NCBI GenBank assembly: GCA_910584245.1
Contig: CAJTZF010000003.1
Span: 59,753-123,752 of the forward strand
From: an uncultured Eubacterium sp.
Lineage (GTDB): Bacteria; Bacillota; Clostridia; Lachnospirales; Lachnospiraceae
Direction: 5' to 3'
Length of the DNA: 64,000 nt
Shown here: positions 17,328-25,171 of the stretch, piece after piece
Numbering within the stretch: the first letter of the stretch is position 1
Layout of the letters: every line of letters starts with the position of its first letter
Notes under the pieces: generated by a model
Databases searched by the model: none
What the model was told of the DNA's origin: nothing
The model's input: only the letters and a program-made list of their open reading frames with translations
Translations under genes and position numbers: made by a program

Positions 17328-18593
17328 CTATAATCCAAGTTCCGATGGTTCCGATATTTTACCCGTCACAGCGCTGGCCGCAGCTACAGCCGGGCTTGCC
17401 AGATACACCTCAGAATCTACATGTCCCATCCGCCCGACAAAATTACGGTTTGTCGTCGATACGGCGCGCTCACCTGCCGCCAGTATTCCCATATGTCCGC
17501 CAAGGCACGGGCCGCACGTTGGTGTGCTGACAACTGCCCCCGCCTTGACAAAAGTCTGGATCAGTCCTTCTTCCATTGCCTGAAGGTAAATAGCCTGCGT
17601 CGCAGGGAATATGATACAGCGAATGCCCTTCTTTACCTTTCTGCCCTCTAATACGCTGGCAGCTGCACGCAAGTCGCCAATTCTTCCATTCGTACAAGAA
17701 CCGATAACTACCTGGTCAATTGCGACCTCTCCGGACTCACGGACTGTTTTTGTATTTTCCGGCAAATGCGGAAATGCCACCGTCGGCTCCAACGTATTTA
17801 GATCTATAACAATCTCCTCGTCATATTCCGCATCCGCGTCCGGCTCGTAAATATGATACGGCTTTTGTGAATGCGCCTTCATATATTCAATCGTCTTCTC
17901 ATCCACAGGGAAAATACCATTTTTCGCCCCCGCCTCAATAGCCATATTGGCAATCGAAAAGCGGTCGTCCATCGAAAGGCTCGCAATCCCCTCACCGGTA
18001 AACTCAAGAGAGCGGTAAAGCGCGCCGTCAACACCGATCTTCCCGATCAGATGAAGTATCACATCCTTGCCGCTTACCCATTTCGGAAGATTTCCCTTCA
18101 AGACAACCCGAATCGCCGAAGGCACTTTAAACCACGCCTTACCAGTAATCATGCCAGCTCCCATATCCGTGCTGCCTACACCTGTAGAAAATGCGCCAAG
18201 CGCACCGTACGTACAAGTGTGAGAATCGGCGCCAATACATGTTTCCCCGGCCACGATCAACCCTTTTTCCGGCAGAAGGGCATGTTCAATCCCCATTTCC
18301 CCCACCTCAAAATAATTCGTGATTCCCTGTTCCATCGCATACTGCCTCACACATTTGCAGTGCTCCGCTGACTTAATATCTTTATTTGGTGTAAAATGAT
18401 CCGGTACAAGCGCAATTTTATCCTTATCAAATACGGTCTTCTTGTTCAGCCTTTCGACCTCGTGAATTGCCACCGGCCCGGTTATGTCATTAGCGAGAAC
18501 CATATCCAGCTCCGCCTCAATTAACTGACCCGCTCTCACGCTCTCCAATCCCGCATGGGCAGCCAGTATCTTCTGTGTCATAGTCATTCCCAT
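17328..18593 (-). CDS. leuC: 3-isopropylmalate dehydratase large subunit
   Basis: Catalytic Fe-S subunit converting 2-isopropylmalate to 3-isopropylmalate, 421 aa, the length of the bacterial/archaeal LeuC2 (HacA-like) group. Cluster-binding cysteines appear in IGSCTNGR and TPTCGPCLGGHMG, with SHTCTYGALGAFSTGVGSTD for substrate binding. GAAAGGAGAG precedes the ATG at 18593. It has its own promoter close upstream and no T-box or long leader. Confidence 0.96.
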   Translation of the reverse strand: MGMTMTQKILAAHAGLESVRAGQLIEAELDMVLANDITGPVAIHEVERLNKKTVFDKDKIALVPDHFTPNKDIKSAEHCKCVRQYAMEQGITNYFEVGEMGIEHALLPEKGLIVAGETCIGADSHTCTYGALGAFSTGVGSTDMGAGMITGKAWFKVPSAIRVVLKGNLPKWVSGKDVILHLIGKIGVDGALYRSLEFTGEGIASLSMDDRFSIANMAIEAGAKNGIFPVDEKTIEYMKAHSQKPYHIYEPDADAEYDEEIVIDLNTLEPTVAFPHLPENTKTVRESGEVAIDQVVIGSCTNGRIGDLRAAASVLEGRKVKKGIRCIIFPATQAIYLQAMEEGLIQTFVKAGAVVSTPTCGPCLGGHMGILAAGERAVSTTNRNFVGRMGHVDSEVYLASPAVAAASAVTGKISEPSELGL

Positions 18594-18626
18594 GTTTCTC
18601 TCTCCTTTCTTGCGTTCGCTTTTTTT

Positions 18627-18655
18627 ATTGTATCAGAGAACTTGCATTATGTAAA
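18627..18655 (-). promoter_or_regulatory. leuCD promoter
   Basis: Minus strand TTTACA (18650-18655), 17-bp spacer, TACAAT (18627-18632). The predicted 5' leader is only about 25 nt, which leaves no room for an attenuator or T-box. Confidence 0.75.
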
Positions 18656-18724
18656 TATCCGTTTTGCTGACTTCTATGTGTAGTGTCTCCAAATAGTAAG
18701 ATGCCGGGGCCAAACGGCACAATA

Positions 18725-18793
18725 TAAAACGAGACACCCATCCATTCACTAGTGTCTCGTCTTATCTGCAGCCTGATGGCACGGTCAGGCTGC
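18725..18793 (-). terminator. Double hairpin with terminator downstream of the DUF6033 gene
   Basis: Reading the minus strand, the first hairpin is GCAGCCTGA/TCAGGCTGC (18768-18793, 8-base loop). The second is CGAGACAC/GTGTCTCG (18730-18759), directly followed by TTTTATATT. The second fits an intrinsic terminator. The first may be a separate stem of the same 3' UTR. The whole gap 18594-18855 contains only this and the leuCD promoter. Confidence 0.7.
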
Positions 18794-18855
18794 CATATTG
18801 CATCGCATTTATGCGTATGCCCCTGCATCATAAGCGCGCTGCAGATCTCCCTTTA

Positions 18856-19659
18856 CTACATCGTAAGGTCGAATCCGCCTGTCGCACAATCCGGTTCACC
18901 GGCAACTGCCATCCGGATTTTCCGGATCAATTCTTCGATGGAATCTGCCTTGACAAATTGACTGCTGTCAGACTTTTGTGACTCCATTCGTTCCTCCCGC
19001 TCCTTCTTTTTGGCTTTCTTCGCTGCCTCCGCTTTCTCTTCTGCTTTTTTCGTCTTGGCGCTCTCCACCTGCTTCTTTCTGGATTCACTGATCTTATCCA
19101 GCTCGGCAAAATAGGAAACCTTTCCTTCTTTGTCGATCGAAATTCCAAAACTCTTTACGTTGTCTGCCTCTTCCCCGAGCTGTTCCTTGAGCTGTGCAAG
19201 CTTGTCACCTGCTCCCGACAAAATATCCTCATACTGTTTCCGTACATCGGCATTATCGGCCATCGCCTCCAGCGTCTCCGGATCCAAAAGCACACTGTAC
19301 TCTTTCGTTCCGCGGCTCAAATAACTCTGTGCTTCCTCGTCACTCGAATACGATGCCACGAAAAAATCCATATTTCCGTATTTCTCTTTTAATTGTTTTA
19401 ATAGCTTCTTCGCGTTCTCACTCAATTTTACGTCACCATTTGTTCCTGCCGTTTTCGAAGACGTCTTATTGACGCTGTAATCCCTCGCCGCCGCAGAAGG
19501 CTGGTAACTCTCTGCCGCCAGCTTCCATATAGAATCCCGGCCGGCCGGTTTGTCCGCTCCCCTGGCATTTTTATTTTTTCCCGTGGAATACGAATAATTC
19601 TTTCCCACCGTCTGCTGTGAATTCGTTCCTTGTAATGGCATCCCTGCATAAAAATCCAT
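18856..19659 (-). CDS. DUF6033-like uncharacterised protein
   Basis: 267 aa, function unknown. The N-terminus is Gln/Ser/Asn-rich without a signal peptide. The middle (about 78-170) has a conserved-looking block LSENAKKLLKQLKEKYGNMDFFV, YLSRGTKEYSVLLDPETLE and SIDKEGKVSYF. It is followed by a highly charged Lys/Glu/Ala coiled-coil stretch (about 185-225) and a short C-terminal tail. I associate this layout with the Lachnospiraceae family DUF6033, from memory and not certain. GGGAGG precedes the ATG. It appears monocistronic, with a double hairpin after it. Confidence 0.65.
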   Translation of the reverse strand: MDFYAGMPLQGTNSQQTVGKNYSYSTGKNKNARGADKPAGRDSIWKLAAESYQPSAAARDYSVNKTSSKTAGTNGDVKLSENAKKLLKQLKEKYGNMDFFVASYSSDEEAQSYLSRGTKEYSVLLDPETLEAMADNADVRKQYEDILSGAGDKLAQLKEQLGEEADNVKSFGISIDKEGKVSYFAELDKISESRKKQVESAKTKKAEEKAEAAKKAKKKEREERMESQKSDSSQFVKADSIEELIRKIRMAVAGEPDCATGGFDLTM

Positions 19660-19744
19660 AATCTACCTCCCTGTGGAATACAAGTAATAACATACCGGAT
19701 CACCCGGCAAAAACATCCAAAGTTTCCTATATTTTTTATTTCGG

Positions 19745-19787
19745 CAAAAAAAAGGAAAACCTTAACCACCCCCGGCGAAGGTTTTCC
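19745..19787 (-). terminator. Intrinsic terminator of the J-domain operon
   Basis: Minus strand GGAAAACCTT and AAGGTTTTCC arms are followed by nine T. It ends the operon transcribed from 22.25 kb down to 19.8 kb. Confidence 0.9.
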
Positions 19788-19803
19788 CGATTTAACGGCG
19801 GTA

Positions 19804-20325
19804 TCAACCGCCCGTCCGCTCTCCAACCGTCTGAATAAACACACGGTATCCCTTGTCATATATGATCCACCCTACCTGTCCCGCCAGCCAGAGCACGATA
19901 CTTCCTGCCGGCATTTCACCGGTAAACAGCAGCTGGCGGCCAAACATAAGCACAGGTATGTATATCATATTAAACAAAATACCGTTACAGACGAGCTGCA
20001 CGCGCATCTTCTTCTTCCTGTCCCGGACGCGGTTCCAACGCTGGAAAATGACTTCACTAAAAAAAATATATCCAGACAGACAAAGATAGACGATCCAGTT
20101 CAGCTTATCCGGAATGAAAAACATGTCGAGAAGCGCGCATACAACTAACTGGGCGCCCCCGTATTTTATTCCGTATTTATTGATCGTATAACCGGCCAGA
20201 TACGCGGCCATCGCAGTAAAAAAAAGCGTATTAACCGGAATATACACTCCGATCAACAACAATACCACACTCAGCGCCGCCATAAGGGCTGCGGCGGCCA
20301 TTGCATAGGTTTTTTTTATATGCAT
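19804..20325 (-). CDS. Polytopic membrane protein, end of the J-domain operon
   Basis: About 173 aa with five or so hydrophobic segments; function unknown. It begins MHIKKTYAMAAAALMAALSVVLLLIGVYIPVNTLFF, and the first two helices resemble ECF-transporter S-component or YoaI-like small membrane proteins only superficially. Its ATG at 20325 overlaps the stop of the J-domain gene, indicating translational coupling, and GGGAGGGG lies inside the last codons of that gene. The operon suggests a shared role with the J-domain, DUF5685 and Zn-ribbon proteins. Confidence 0.8.
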   Translation of the reverse strand: MHIKKTYAMAAAALMAALSVVLLLIGVYIPVNTLFFTAMAAYLAGYTINKYGIKYGGAQLVVCALLDMFFIPDKLNWIVYLCLSGYIFFSEVIFQRWNRVRDRKKKMRVQLVCNGILFNMIYIPVLMFGRQLLFTGEMPAGSIVLWLAGQVGWIIYDKGYRVFIQTVGERTGG

Positions 20326-20996
20326 GAACACAAATCCCCTCCCATACATTCACAGAGCGTATCGGCGCACCACAAATCACAGCAAAAATTACCCGTTCCA
20401 CAGGAGCTGCCTCCGCCCCCGTAACTCCCGTAACCGCCATAGCCTCCGTAGCCGCCCCCGTAACCTCCTCCGAACGGACTGCCAAAAGACCCATAGCCGC
20501 CGCCATTCATAAGCTGCTGGTAATACTGGCGGAATTCCATATTATTTGGCTCGAGCTCTACCGCCTTCTTCGCATAATCCTGTGCCACCACGTTATTTCC
20601 CAATCCCATATTCGCCACCGAACTCAAATAATACCAGCGCGCGTTGCGGTTGTTGATACCATTTAGCACATTGACCGCCTCATGATAACGCCTTGCCTGA
20701 ATATAATTTACAGCCGCCATCAGGTGCTGGTCCTCCTCTGAGTAGGACTGGCCTCCGCCGTAGCCGCCAGAATAACCATACGCACCGGAAGTCCTACCGG
20801 AACGCTCGCTCACAATCTGGTTATACGCCTCCTGGATCTGCTTAAACCGCTCCGCCGCCGCATCCGCCTCCGCCTTCGAGCGGTTCGCAAAGGAATCCGG
20901 GTGGTATTTCCGGCTCTGGTTGCGGTACGCCTTCTTTATCTCTTTGTCACTGGCACTTCGGCTGACGCCAAGTACACTATATGGATCATTTATCAC
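20316..20996 (-). CDS. J-domain (DnaJ-like) protein with Gly/Tyr- and Cys-rich tail
   Basis: 226 aa. The N-terminal J domain (1-65) is complete, with the HPD motif in KYHPDSF, so it should stimulate an Hsp70 ATPase. A Gly/Tyr/Ser linker follows, then a short TPR-like helical stretch (about 90-165, ALEPNN-like repeat), a second Gly/Tyr-rich run, and a C-terminal tail with eight cysteines in 30 residues (SSCGTGNFCCDLWCADTLC...). The Cys tail could bind metal or lipid, or be acylated. It overlaps DUF5685 by 11 bp and the next gene by about 10 bp. It is not a canonical DnaJ, since the DnaJ zinc finger and C-terminal domains are missing. Confidence 0.9.
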   Translation of the reverse strand: MINDPYSVLGVSRSASDKEIKKAYRNQSRKYHPDSFANRSKAEADAAAERFKQIQEAYNQIVSERSGRTSGAYGYSGGYGGGQSYSEEDQHLMAAVNYIQARRYHEAVNVLNGINNRNARWYYLSSVANMGLGNNVVAQDYAKKAVELEPNNMEFRQYYQQLMNGGGYGSFGSPFGGGYGGGYGGYGGYGSYGGGGSSCGTGNFCCDLWCADTLCECMGGDLCSCI

Positions 20997-21819
20997 TTCT
21001 TCTCTCCTCCTGCAAATATTTGAGCAAGCGCACTTTCACGCCCTCATACAAAATGTTTCGTAAAATAGGCAGATCCCTGTCGAGCGGAAGTTTTTCAAAT
21101 TCAATGACCGCCTGTCTTGCCGTGCTGTCGAGTATGTGCGTCATCCGCTCTTCAAAGCCGCTCTGCTGACAAGTTTCCTTGAATGGATTGTAGCTGCCTT
21201 TTTCTTTATCCTTCTCCAGATCCAGAAAGGCATCGAGAAGATAAATGTATTTTCCGATAAAAAAACCAAACCGTCTTAAAATATGCATAAATGCATCTTC
21301 CTCATACACAAATAGTTCGGACATCAGCTCCCCAAACGGCCGGCTGATCTCGTCTAAATCCGTCACGCCGCTTTTTTCCAGTTCCGCCAGCCTGGCAAGC
21401 TGCATCTTTATCACCCCTGCCTGGCGCGGATAGCGCCGCGCGATCTTTTTCGCCTTGCGGGAAAAAGCATAAGAACCGCACAAGCCGGAAAGCTTTCGCT
21501 CGTCCTCCCAGTCATCTACAAAATGATAGTAGGACAACAGGACATTCATATCCGCCGCATAATCTGTTATCTTATTATAAACCATGCGCTGCTTTCTGCC
21601 CGGATGGACAAGGCAGCGGTGACGCTCCTCCTGTTCCTCCGGCTCATACAGGGAGGACAGAAGCAACACGAGAAACGTCATGTCATAAGTAAGCGTCAGC
21701 TGGCCGAGACGTCCGTTTCTCTTCTTCAGCTGCCGGCACAAACCACAATAATATGCCTTATACCGGTCAAATTCCCGGACTTTTAGCTCCGGCTTATTTG
21801 CCATAACATATCCGAACAT
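20986..21819 (-). CDS. DUF5685 family protein
   Basis: 277 aa, predicted mostly helical, no signal peptide, function unknown. A CGLC motif lies at residues 25-28. Two acidic motifs, DDWEDE at 102-107 and DAFLDLEKDKEKG at 196-208, are spaced like the two Asp-rich motifs of squalene/phytoene-synthase-fold enzymes, and the second reads much like the DVxED motif of that family. That resemblance is my inference from motifs only. It overlaps the J-domain gene by 11 bp and follows the Zn-ribbon gene by 16 bp, so the three are cotranscribed. Confidence 0.85.
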   Translation of the reverse strand: MFGYVMANKPELKVREFDRYKAYYCGLCRQLKKRNGRLGQLTLTYDMTFLVLLLSSLYEPEEQEERHRCLVHPGRKQRMVYNKITDYAADMNVLLSYYHFVDDWEDERKLSGLCGSYAFSRKAKKIARRYPRQAGVIKMQLARLAELEKSGVTDLDEISRPFGELMSELFVYEEDAFMHILRRFGFFIGKYIYLLDAFLDLEKDKEKGSYNPFKETCQQSGFEERMTHILDSTARQAVIEFEKLPLDRDLPILRNILYEGVKVRLLKYLQEERRSDK

Positions 21820-21835
21820 AATACCTCATTTCCGC

Positions 21836-22252
21836 TCATGTTTTTTTAATAAATTCAAAATGGCATTTCGGACAGGTAATCGCGATCTTTCCTCTCCCCT
21901 TTGGCACCCTTATAACCTGATGGCACTTCGGACAGCGGTACAGTTTCTTCACGCCGTTTCTCTCCACAAACCGAAGCCGCTGGAATTTAAAAAAGTTCTT
22001 TATCCTATTTTTTACTGATAAAAATATACGGTTTTCCTTTTGCCGCTGGACAATATTTCTTGAAAAAAAGCGAAAGAAATAAGTAAGGACAATCAAATAA
22101 TCTATGACTGTCAGCAGGATGCCAATCCATGTTCCGCGAAACAGCATGGATACAAGCCATATGACTGCAAAAGCCGCAAAACAAAATGTGCTGAGCTGGT
22201 CATTTCCATATCTGCCATACATAAATCTCTGTAACCGGTCCCGTAATCTCAT
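21836..22252 (-). CDS. Membrane protein with C-terminal zinc ribbon
   Basis: 138 aa from ATG 22252 (GGAGG at proper spacing; an ATG at 22258 lies too close). Two adjacent transmembrane helices (about 23-65) are followed by a basic cytoplasmic segment and a zinc ribbon with two CPKCH knuckles (YRCPKCHQVIRVP and ITCPKCHFEF). It is the first gene of the operon with DUF5685, the J-domain protein and a polytopic membrane protein. The function is unknown; it may be a membrane platform recruiting RNA, protein or the J-domain partner. Confidence 0.85.
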   Translation of the reverse strand: MRLRDRLQRFMYGRYGNDQLSTFCFAAFAVIWLVSMLFRGTWIGILLTVIDYLIVLTYFFRFFSRNIVQRQKENRIFLSVKNRIKNFFKFQRLRFVERNGVKKLYRCPKCHQVIRVPKGRGKIAITCPKCHFEFIKKT

Positions 22253-22368
22253 AAGCATACCCTCCTATTTTGCCCCCCACCATCCTGACGTTAGTATCAC
22301 TAAACTATGCTACACGACATATGTGAACATTCCGTGACTTGTTTTTTAATTTCCCGTAACGGTTTCCA

Positions 22369-23271
22369 CTACTCCCGGCGGCAGGGGTTTACATGCACCA
22401 TACAGTGCTTTACATTGGGGAACGCCCTCTCAATCTCATCATGGACATCCTCCGCCACCTCATGGGCGGCGAACAGCGTCATGTTTCCATCGCATTGTAT
22501 TTCTATATCCATATATATTTTATTGCCAAACATCCTCGTCTTTATGTCGTCAATGCCAAATACACCGTCCCTGCCCAAAATACACTGCCGCATCTGTTCT
22601 ACCGTCTGTGCGTCACACGCCTCGTCTGTCAGCTTTCCGACAGCGTCCATAAAAATATCATAGACGGCCTTCAGGATAAATATACTTATAACAATACTGG
22701 CAACCGGGTCCAGCACGGGAAAACCTATTTTGGCGCCGAGAATACCGGCGAAACTGCCAACCGACGACAACGCGTCCGACCGGTGGTGCCAGGCATCCGC
22801 TTTCAATGCCCCGGACTGGAGTTTCTTTGCCACTGCTATTGTATACCAGTACATGCCTTCCTTGACTGCGATGGAGACGATAGCAGCAATAAGCGGAAGC
22901 ATCGTGGGAACGTTGATTTTCCCAGTATCTCCCGACCAGATTACTTCGATTCCCTGATAGCCGATCCCCAGTCCTGTGGCCGCCAGTATAACGGCGAGCA
23001 ATATCGCCGCCACACATTCCAGCCGCTCGTGCCCGTACGGGTGGTTGGCGTCGGATTCCTTTCCCGACAACTTGACGCCGACCATAACAATAACTGTGCT
23101 AAATACATCCGAAGCCGAGTGCACGGCATCGGAAACCATCGCCGCCGAATTTCCAAAAATACCGGCAGCCAGCTTTCCAATAGCAAGTAAAAGATTTACA
23201 AAAATGCTATTCCTGGAAACCCGCATCGCAATCCGCTCACTTGCCTTTGTCTGCTTTTCATTTTCCGACAT
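22369..23271 (-). CDS. Cation diffusion facilitator transporter
   Basis: Proton-coupled exporter of divalent metal (Zn, Mn, Fe or Co), 300 aa. The transmembrane domain carries SAAMVSDAVHSASDVF and DAWHHRSDALSS, whose Asp and His residues form the metal site. The C-terminal cytoplasmic ferredoxin-like domain (about 210-300) has HEVAEDVHDEIE and a final HVNP. The ATG directly follows the stop of the small membrane protein gene, so it ends the cls-ruvAB run. Metal specificity cannot be fixed by eye. Confidence 0.93.
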   Translation of the reverse strand: MSENEKQTKASERIAMRVSRNSIFVNLLLAIGKLAAGIFGNSAAMVSDAVHSASDVFSTVIVMVGVKLSGKESDANHPYGHERLECVAAILLAVILAATGLGIGYQGIEVIWSGDTGKINVPTMLPLIAAIVSIAVKEGMYWYTIAVAKKLQSGALKADAWHHRSDALSSVGSFAGILGAKIGFPVLDPVASIVISIFILKAVYDIFMDAVGKLTDEACDAQTVEQMRQCILGRDGVFGIDDIKTRMFGNKIYMDIEIQCDGNMTLFAAHEVAEDVHDEIERAFPNVKHCMVHVNPCRRE

Positions 23272-23496
23272 TTATTTCCCATCCCCACTCTTTTTATTTT
23301 TTAAATATTTCACAGTCTCTACAACTGATATCACCACCCAGATTACGGTAAGTATAATAAAAACCCAATCGATCACCTTATTGTTCATTCGAAGCATAGT
23401 AAGCCGGAGTATGTTCATAAACAAAATCATTCCCGTACATACCCAGCAGGAAACCACTCCGTTTTTTTGATTCCTTACTGCACTTGTTCCCGCCAT
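23272..23496 (-). CDS. Small two-helix membrane protein
   Basis: 74 aa from ATG 23496 (AAAGGTGG upstream). Two hydrophobic helices (about residues 12-32 and 41-62) and a lysine-rich tail; no recognised family. Its start overlaps the 3' end of ruvB by about 25 bp and its stop touches the start of the CDF gene, so it is embedded in the operon and probably translated by coupling. Confidence 0.7.
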   Translation of the reverse strand: MAGTSAVRNQKNGVVSCWVCTGMILFMNILRLTMLRMNNKVIDWVFIILTVIWVVISVVETVKYLKNKKSGDGK

Positions 23497-23521
23497 GCCA
23501 GACACCACCTTTCTTTCTCTT

Positions 23522-24520
23522 TTATTTGGACGGGCTAAGCCCAAAATGTTGATACGTCTTTTCCGTCACGGTCCGCCCTCTTGGCGTCCGCGCAAGAAAG
23601 CCATTCTGAATGAGATATGGCTCATATACGTCCTCGATCGTACCGCTGTCCTCCCCGATACTCGCCGCCAGCGTATCCAGTCCAACCGGCCCGCCGGTAA
23701 ATTTGTCAATCATTGTCATAAGGATCGAGCGGTCTGTATTGTCCAATCCGTATTTATCTACCTCGAGCAAATTAAGGGCAAAATTCGCGACTTCCTGTGT
23801 AATCCTGCCGTCATATTTGACCTGGGCAAAATCCCGGACCCTCTTTAACAGGCGGTTTGCAAGCCGCGGCGTCCCCCTCGACCGCCGGGCGATTTCCATC
23901 GCGCCCGCCTCATCAATTTCCACCTGGAACACCTGCGCGGAACGACGCACAATCGTCAAAAGCTCCTCTACTGTATAAAACTCAAGCCGGTGCACAACTC
24001 CGAACCGGTCGCGGAGAGGCGCCGTCAGCATACCAGCCCTCGTCGTAGCCCCTACCAGTGTGAATCTCGGAAGATCCAGACGGATGCTTCGCGCCGACGC
24101 CCCTTTTCCAATCACAATGTCAATCACGAAATCCTCCATAGCGGGATATAAAACCTCTTCCACCTGACGGTTTAACCGATGTATCTCATCGACAAAGAGC
24201 AAGTCGCCTTCCTGCAAATTGTTCAGTATGGAGGCGATTTCCCCCGGCTTTTCAATCGCAGGGCCGGAAGTAATCTTTAAATTGACGTCCATCTCGTTGG
24301 CAATAATGCCGGCAAGCGTCGTCTTTCCCAACCCGGGAGGGCCATATAAAAGCACATGGTCCAGCGCTTCTCCCCGCGCCTTCGCCGCCTCAATAAACAC
24401 CCCCAGATTTTTCTTCACTTTCGTCTGCCCGATATAATCACACAACAGCCTGGGGCGGAGACTGTTTTCAATTTTGTAGTCCTCCTCCATGACATCGGTA
24501 GAAATGACACGTCTCTCCAT
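23522..24520 (-). CDS. ruvB: Holliday junction branch-migration helicase RuvB
   Basis: AAA+ motor that drives Holliday junction branch migration with RuvA, 332 aa. Walker A GPPGLGKTTLA, Walker B LFVDEIHRL, sensor 1 LVGATTRAG and the arginine finger region APLRDRFG are all present, with the C-terminal winged helix ending FLARTPRGR. It follows ruvA by 19 bp. In Bacillus-type SOS regulons ruvAB is often LexA-controlled, but I see no LexA box in this operon. Confidence 0.98.
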   Translation of the reverse strand: MERRVISTDVMEEDYKIENSLRPRLLCDYIGQTKVKKNLGVFIEAAKARGEALDHVLLYGPPGLGKTTLAGIIANEMDVNLKITSGPAIEKPGEIASILNNLQEGDLLFVDEIHRLNRQVEEVLYPAMEDFVIDIVIGKGASARSIRLDLPRFTLVGATTRAGMLTAPLRDRFGVVHRLEFYTVEELLTIVRRSAQVFQVEIDEAGAMEIARRSRGTPRLANRLLKRVRDFAQVKYDGRITQEVANFALNLLEVDKYGLDNTDRSILMTMIDKFTGGPVGLDTLAASIGEDSGTIEDVYEPYLIQNGFLARTPRGRTVTEKTYQHFGLSPSK

Positions 24521-24539
24521 ACCTTCCTCCTCCCAAAAC

Positions 24540-25157
24540 TTACAAATTCTTCAAGGCCGCTTTCAAAATATCTTCCACTGTCTGGTCCGGTGCAGCCGCG
24601 ACTTTCTTCACTGCTTTCACCGCCTCCGCACTCGAATAGCCGAGCGCGACCAACGCCTGGATAGCCTCATTTGCCGCAGCCCCATTCTCCCCAGCGGAGG
24701 AACGGCCGGCAGCATTCATTTCTCCCCGGTCCAGTGCCCCTTCTATTGCCTCCTCAAAGTCCACCTTATCCCTTAGTTCCAGAATAAGCCTCCCCGCCGT
24801 CTTCACACCGATGCCGGGCGCCTTGGATATGCTCTTCGCATCGTCGGCCAAAATAGCAAAACGAAGGGCATCCGCGTCCATCACGGACAAAATACCGAGC
24901 GCCCCCTTCGGGCCAATGCCGCTAACCGTAATTAACAGCTGGAACATCGCCAGCTCATCTTTCGTAAGAAAACCAAAGAGCTGCATGGCGTCTTCCCTCA
25001 CATGCATATACGTGTAAATCTTCACTTCATTTCCCGTCTGTGGCAACGCGGATACGACGGACAGCGGCACCAAAATCCCAAACCCGATTCCCTGGTTCTC
25101 GACTACAATCTGGTTTTCACTGACCGTATCCAATATTCCCCTCACAAACTGTATCAT
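24540..25157 (-). CDS. ruvA: Holliday junction DNA-binding protein RuvA
   Basis: Tetrameric junction-binding partner of RuvB, 205 aa. It begins with the OB-fold (MIQFVRGILDTVSENQIVVE), then tandem helix-hairpin-helix motifs (ISGIGPKGALGIL and APGIGVKTAGRLILELRDK), an acidic linker, and a C-terminal domain III (ALVALGYSSAEAVKAVKKV) that contacts RuvB. AGAGAGG precedes the ATG at 25157. It lies 14 bp after cls. Confidence 0.98.
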   Translation of the reverse strand: MIQFVRGILDTVSENQIVVENQGIGFGILVPLSVVSALPQTGNEVKIYTYMHVREDAMQLFGFLTKDELAMFQLLITVSGIGPKGALGILSVMDADALRFAILADDAKSISKAPGIGVKTAGRLILELRDKVDFEEAIEGALDRGEMNAAGRSSAGENGAAANEAIQALVALGYSSAEAVKAVKKVAAAPDQTVEDILKAALKNL

Positions 25158-25171
25158 GTCTTACCTCTCTT

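Noticed and set aside
18594..18724. T-box leader in front of leuC
   Set aside because: No AGGGTGGNACCGCG motif is present, and the promoter lies only about 35-60 bp from the start codon.
20395..20510. Short repeats of CCGCCATAGCCTCCGTAG type suggesting a minisatellite or CRISPR-like array
   Set aside because: They are the coding sequence of the Gly/Tyr-rich segment of the J-domain protein; there are no spacers or conserved repeat length.
22393..23190. 265-codon plus-strand frame opposite the CDF transporter gene
   Set aside because: It mirrors a strongly supported gene, has no ribosome binding site, and its translation has a composition typical of antisense frames (His, Pro, Arg rich).
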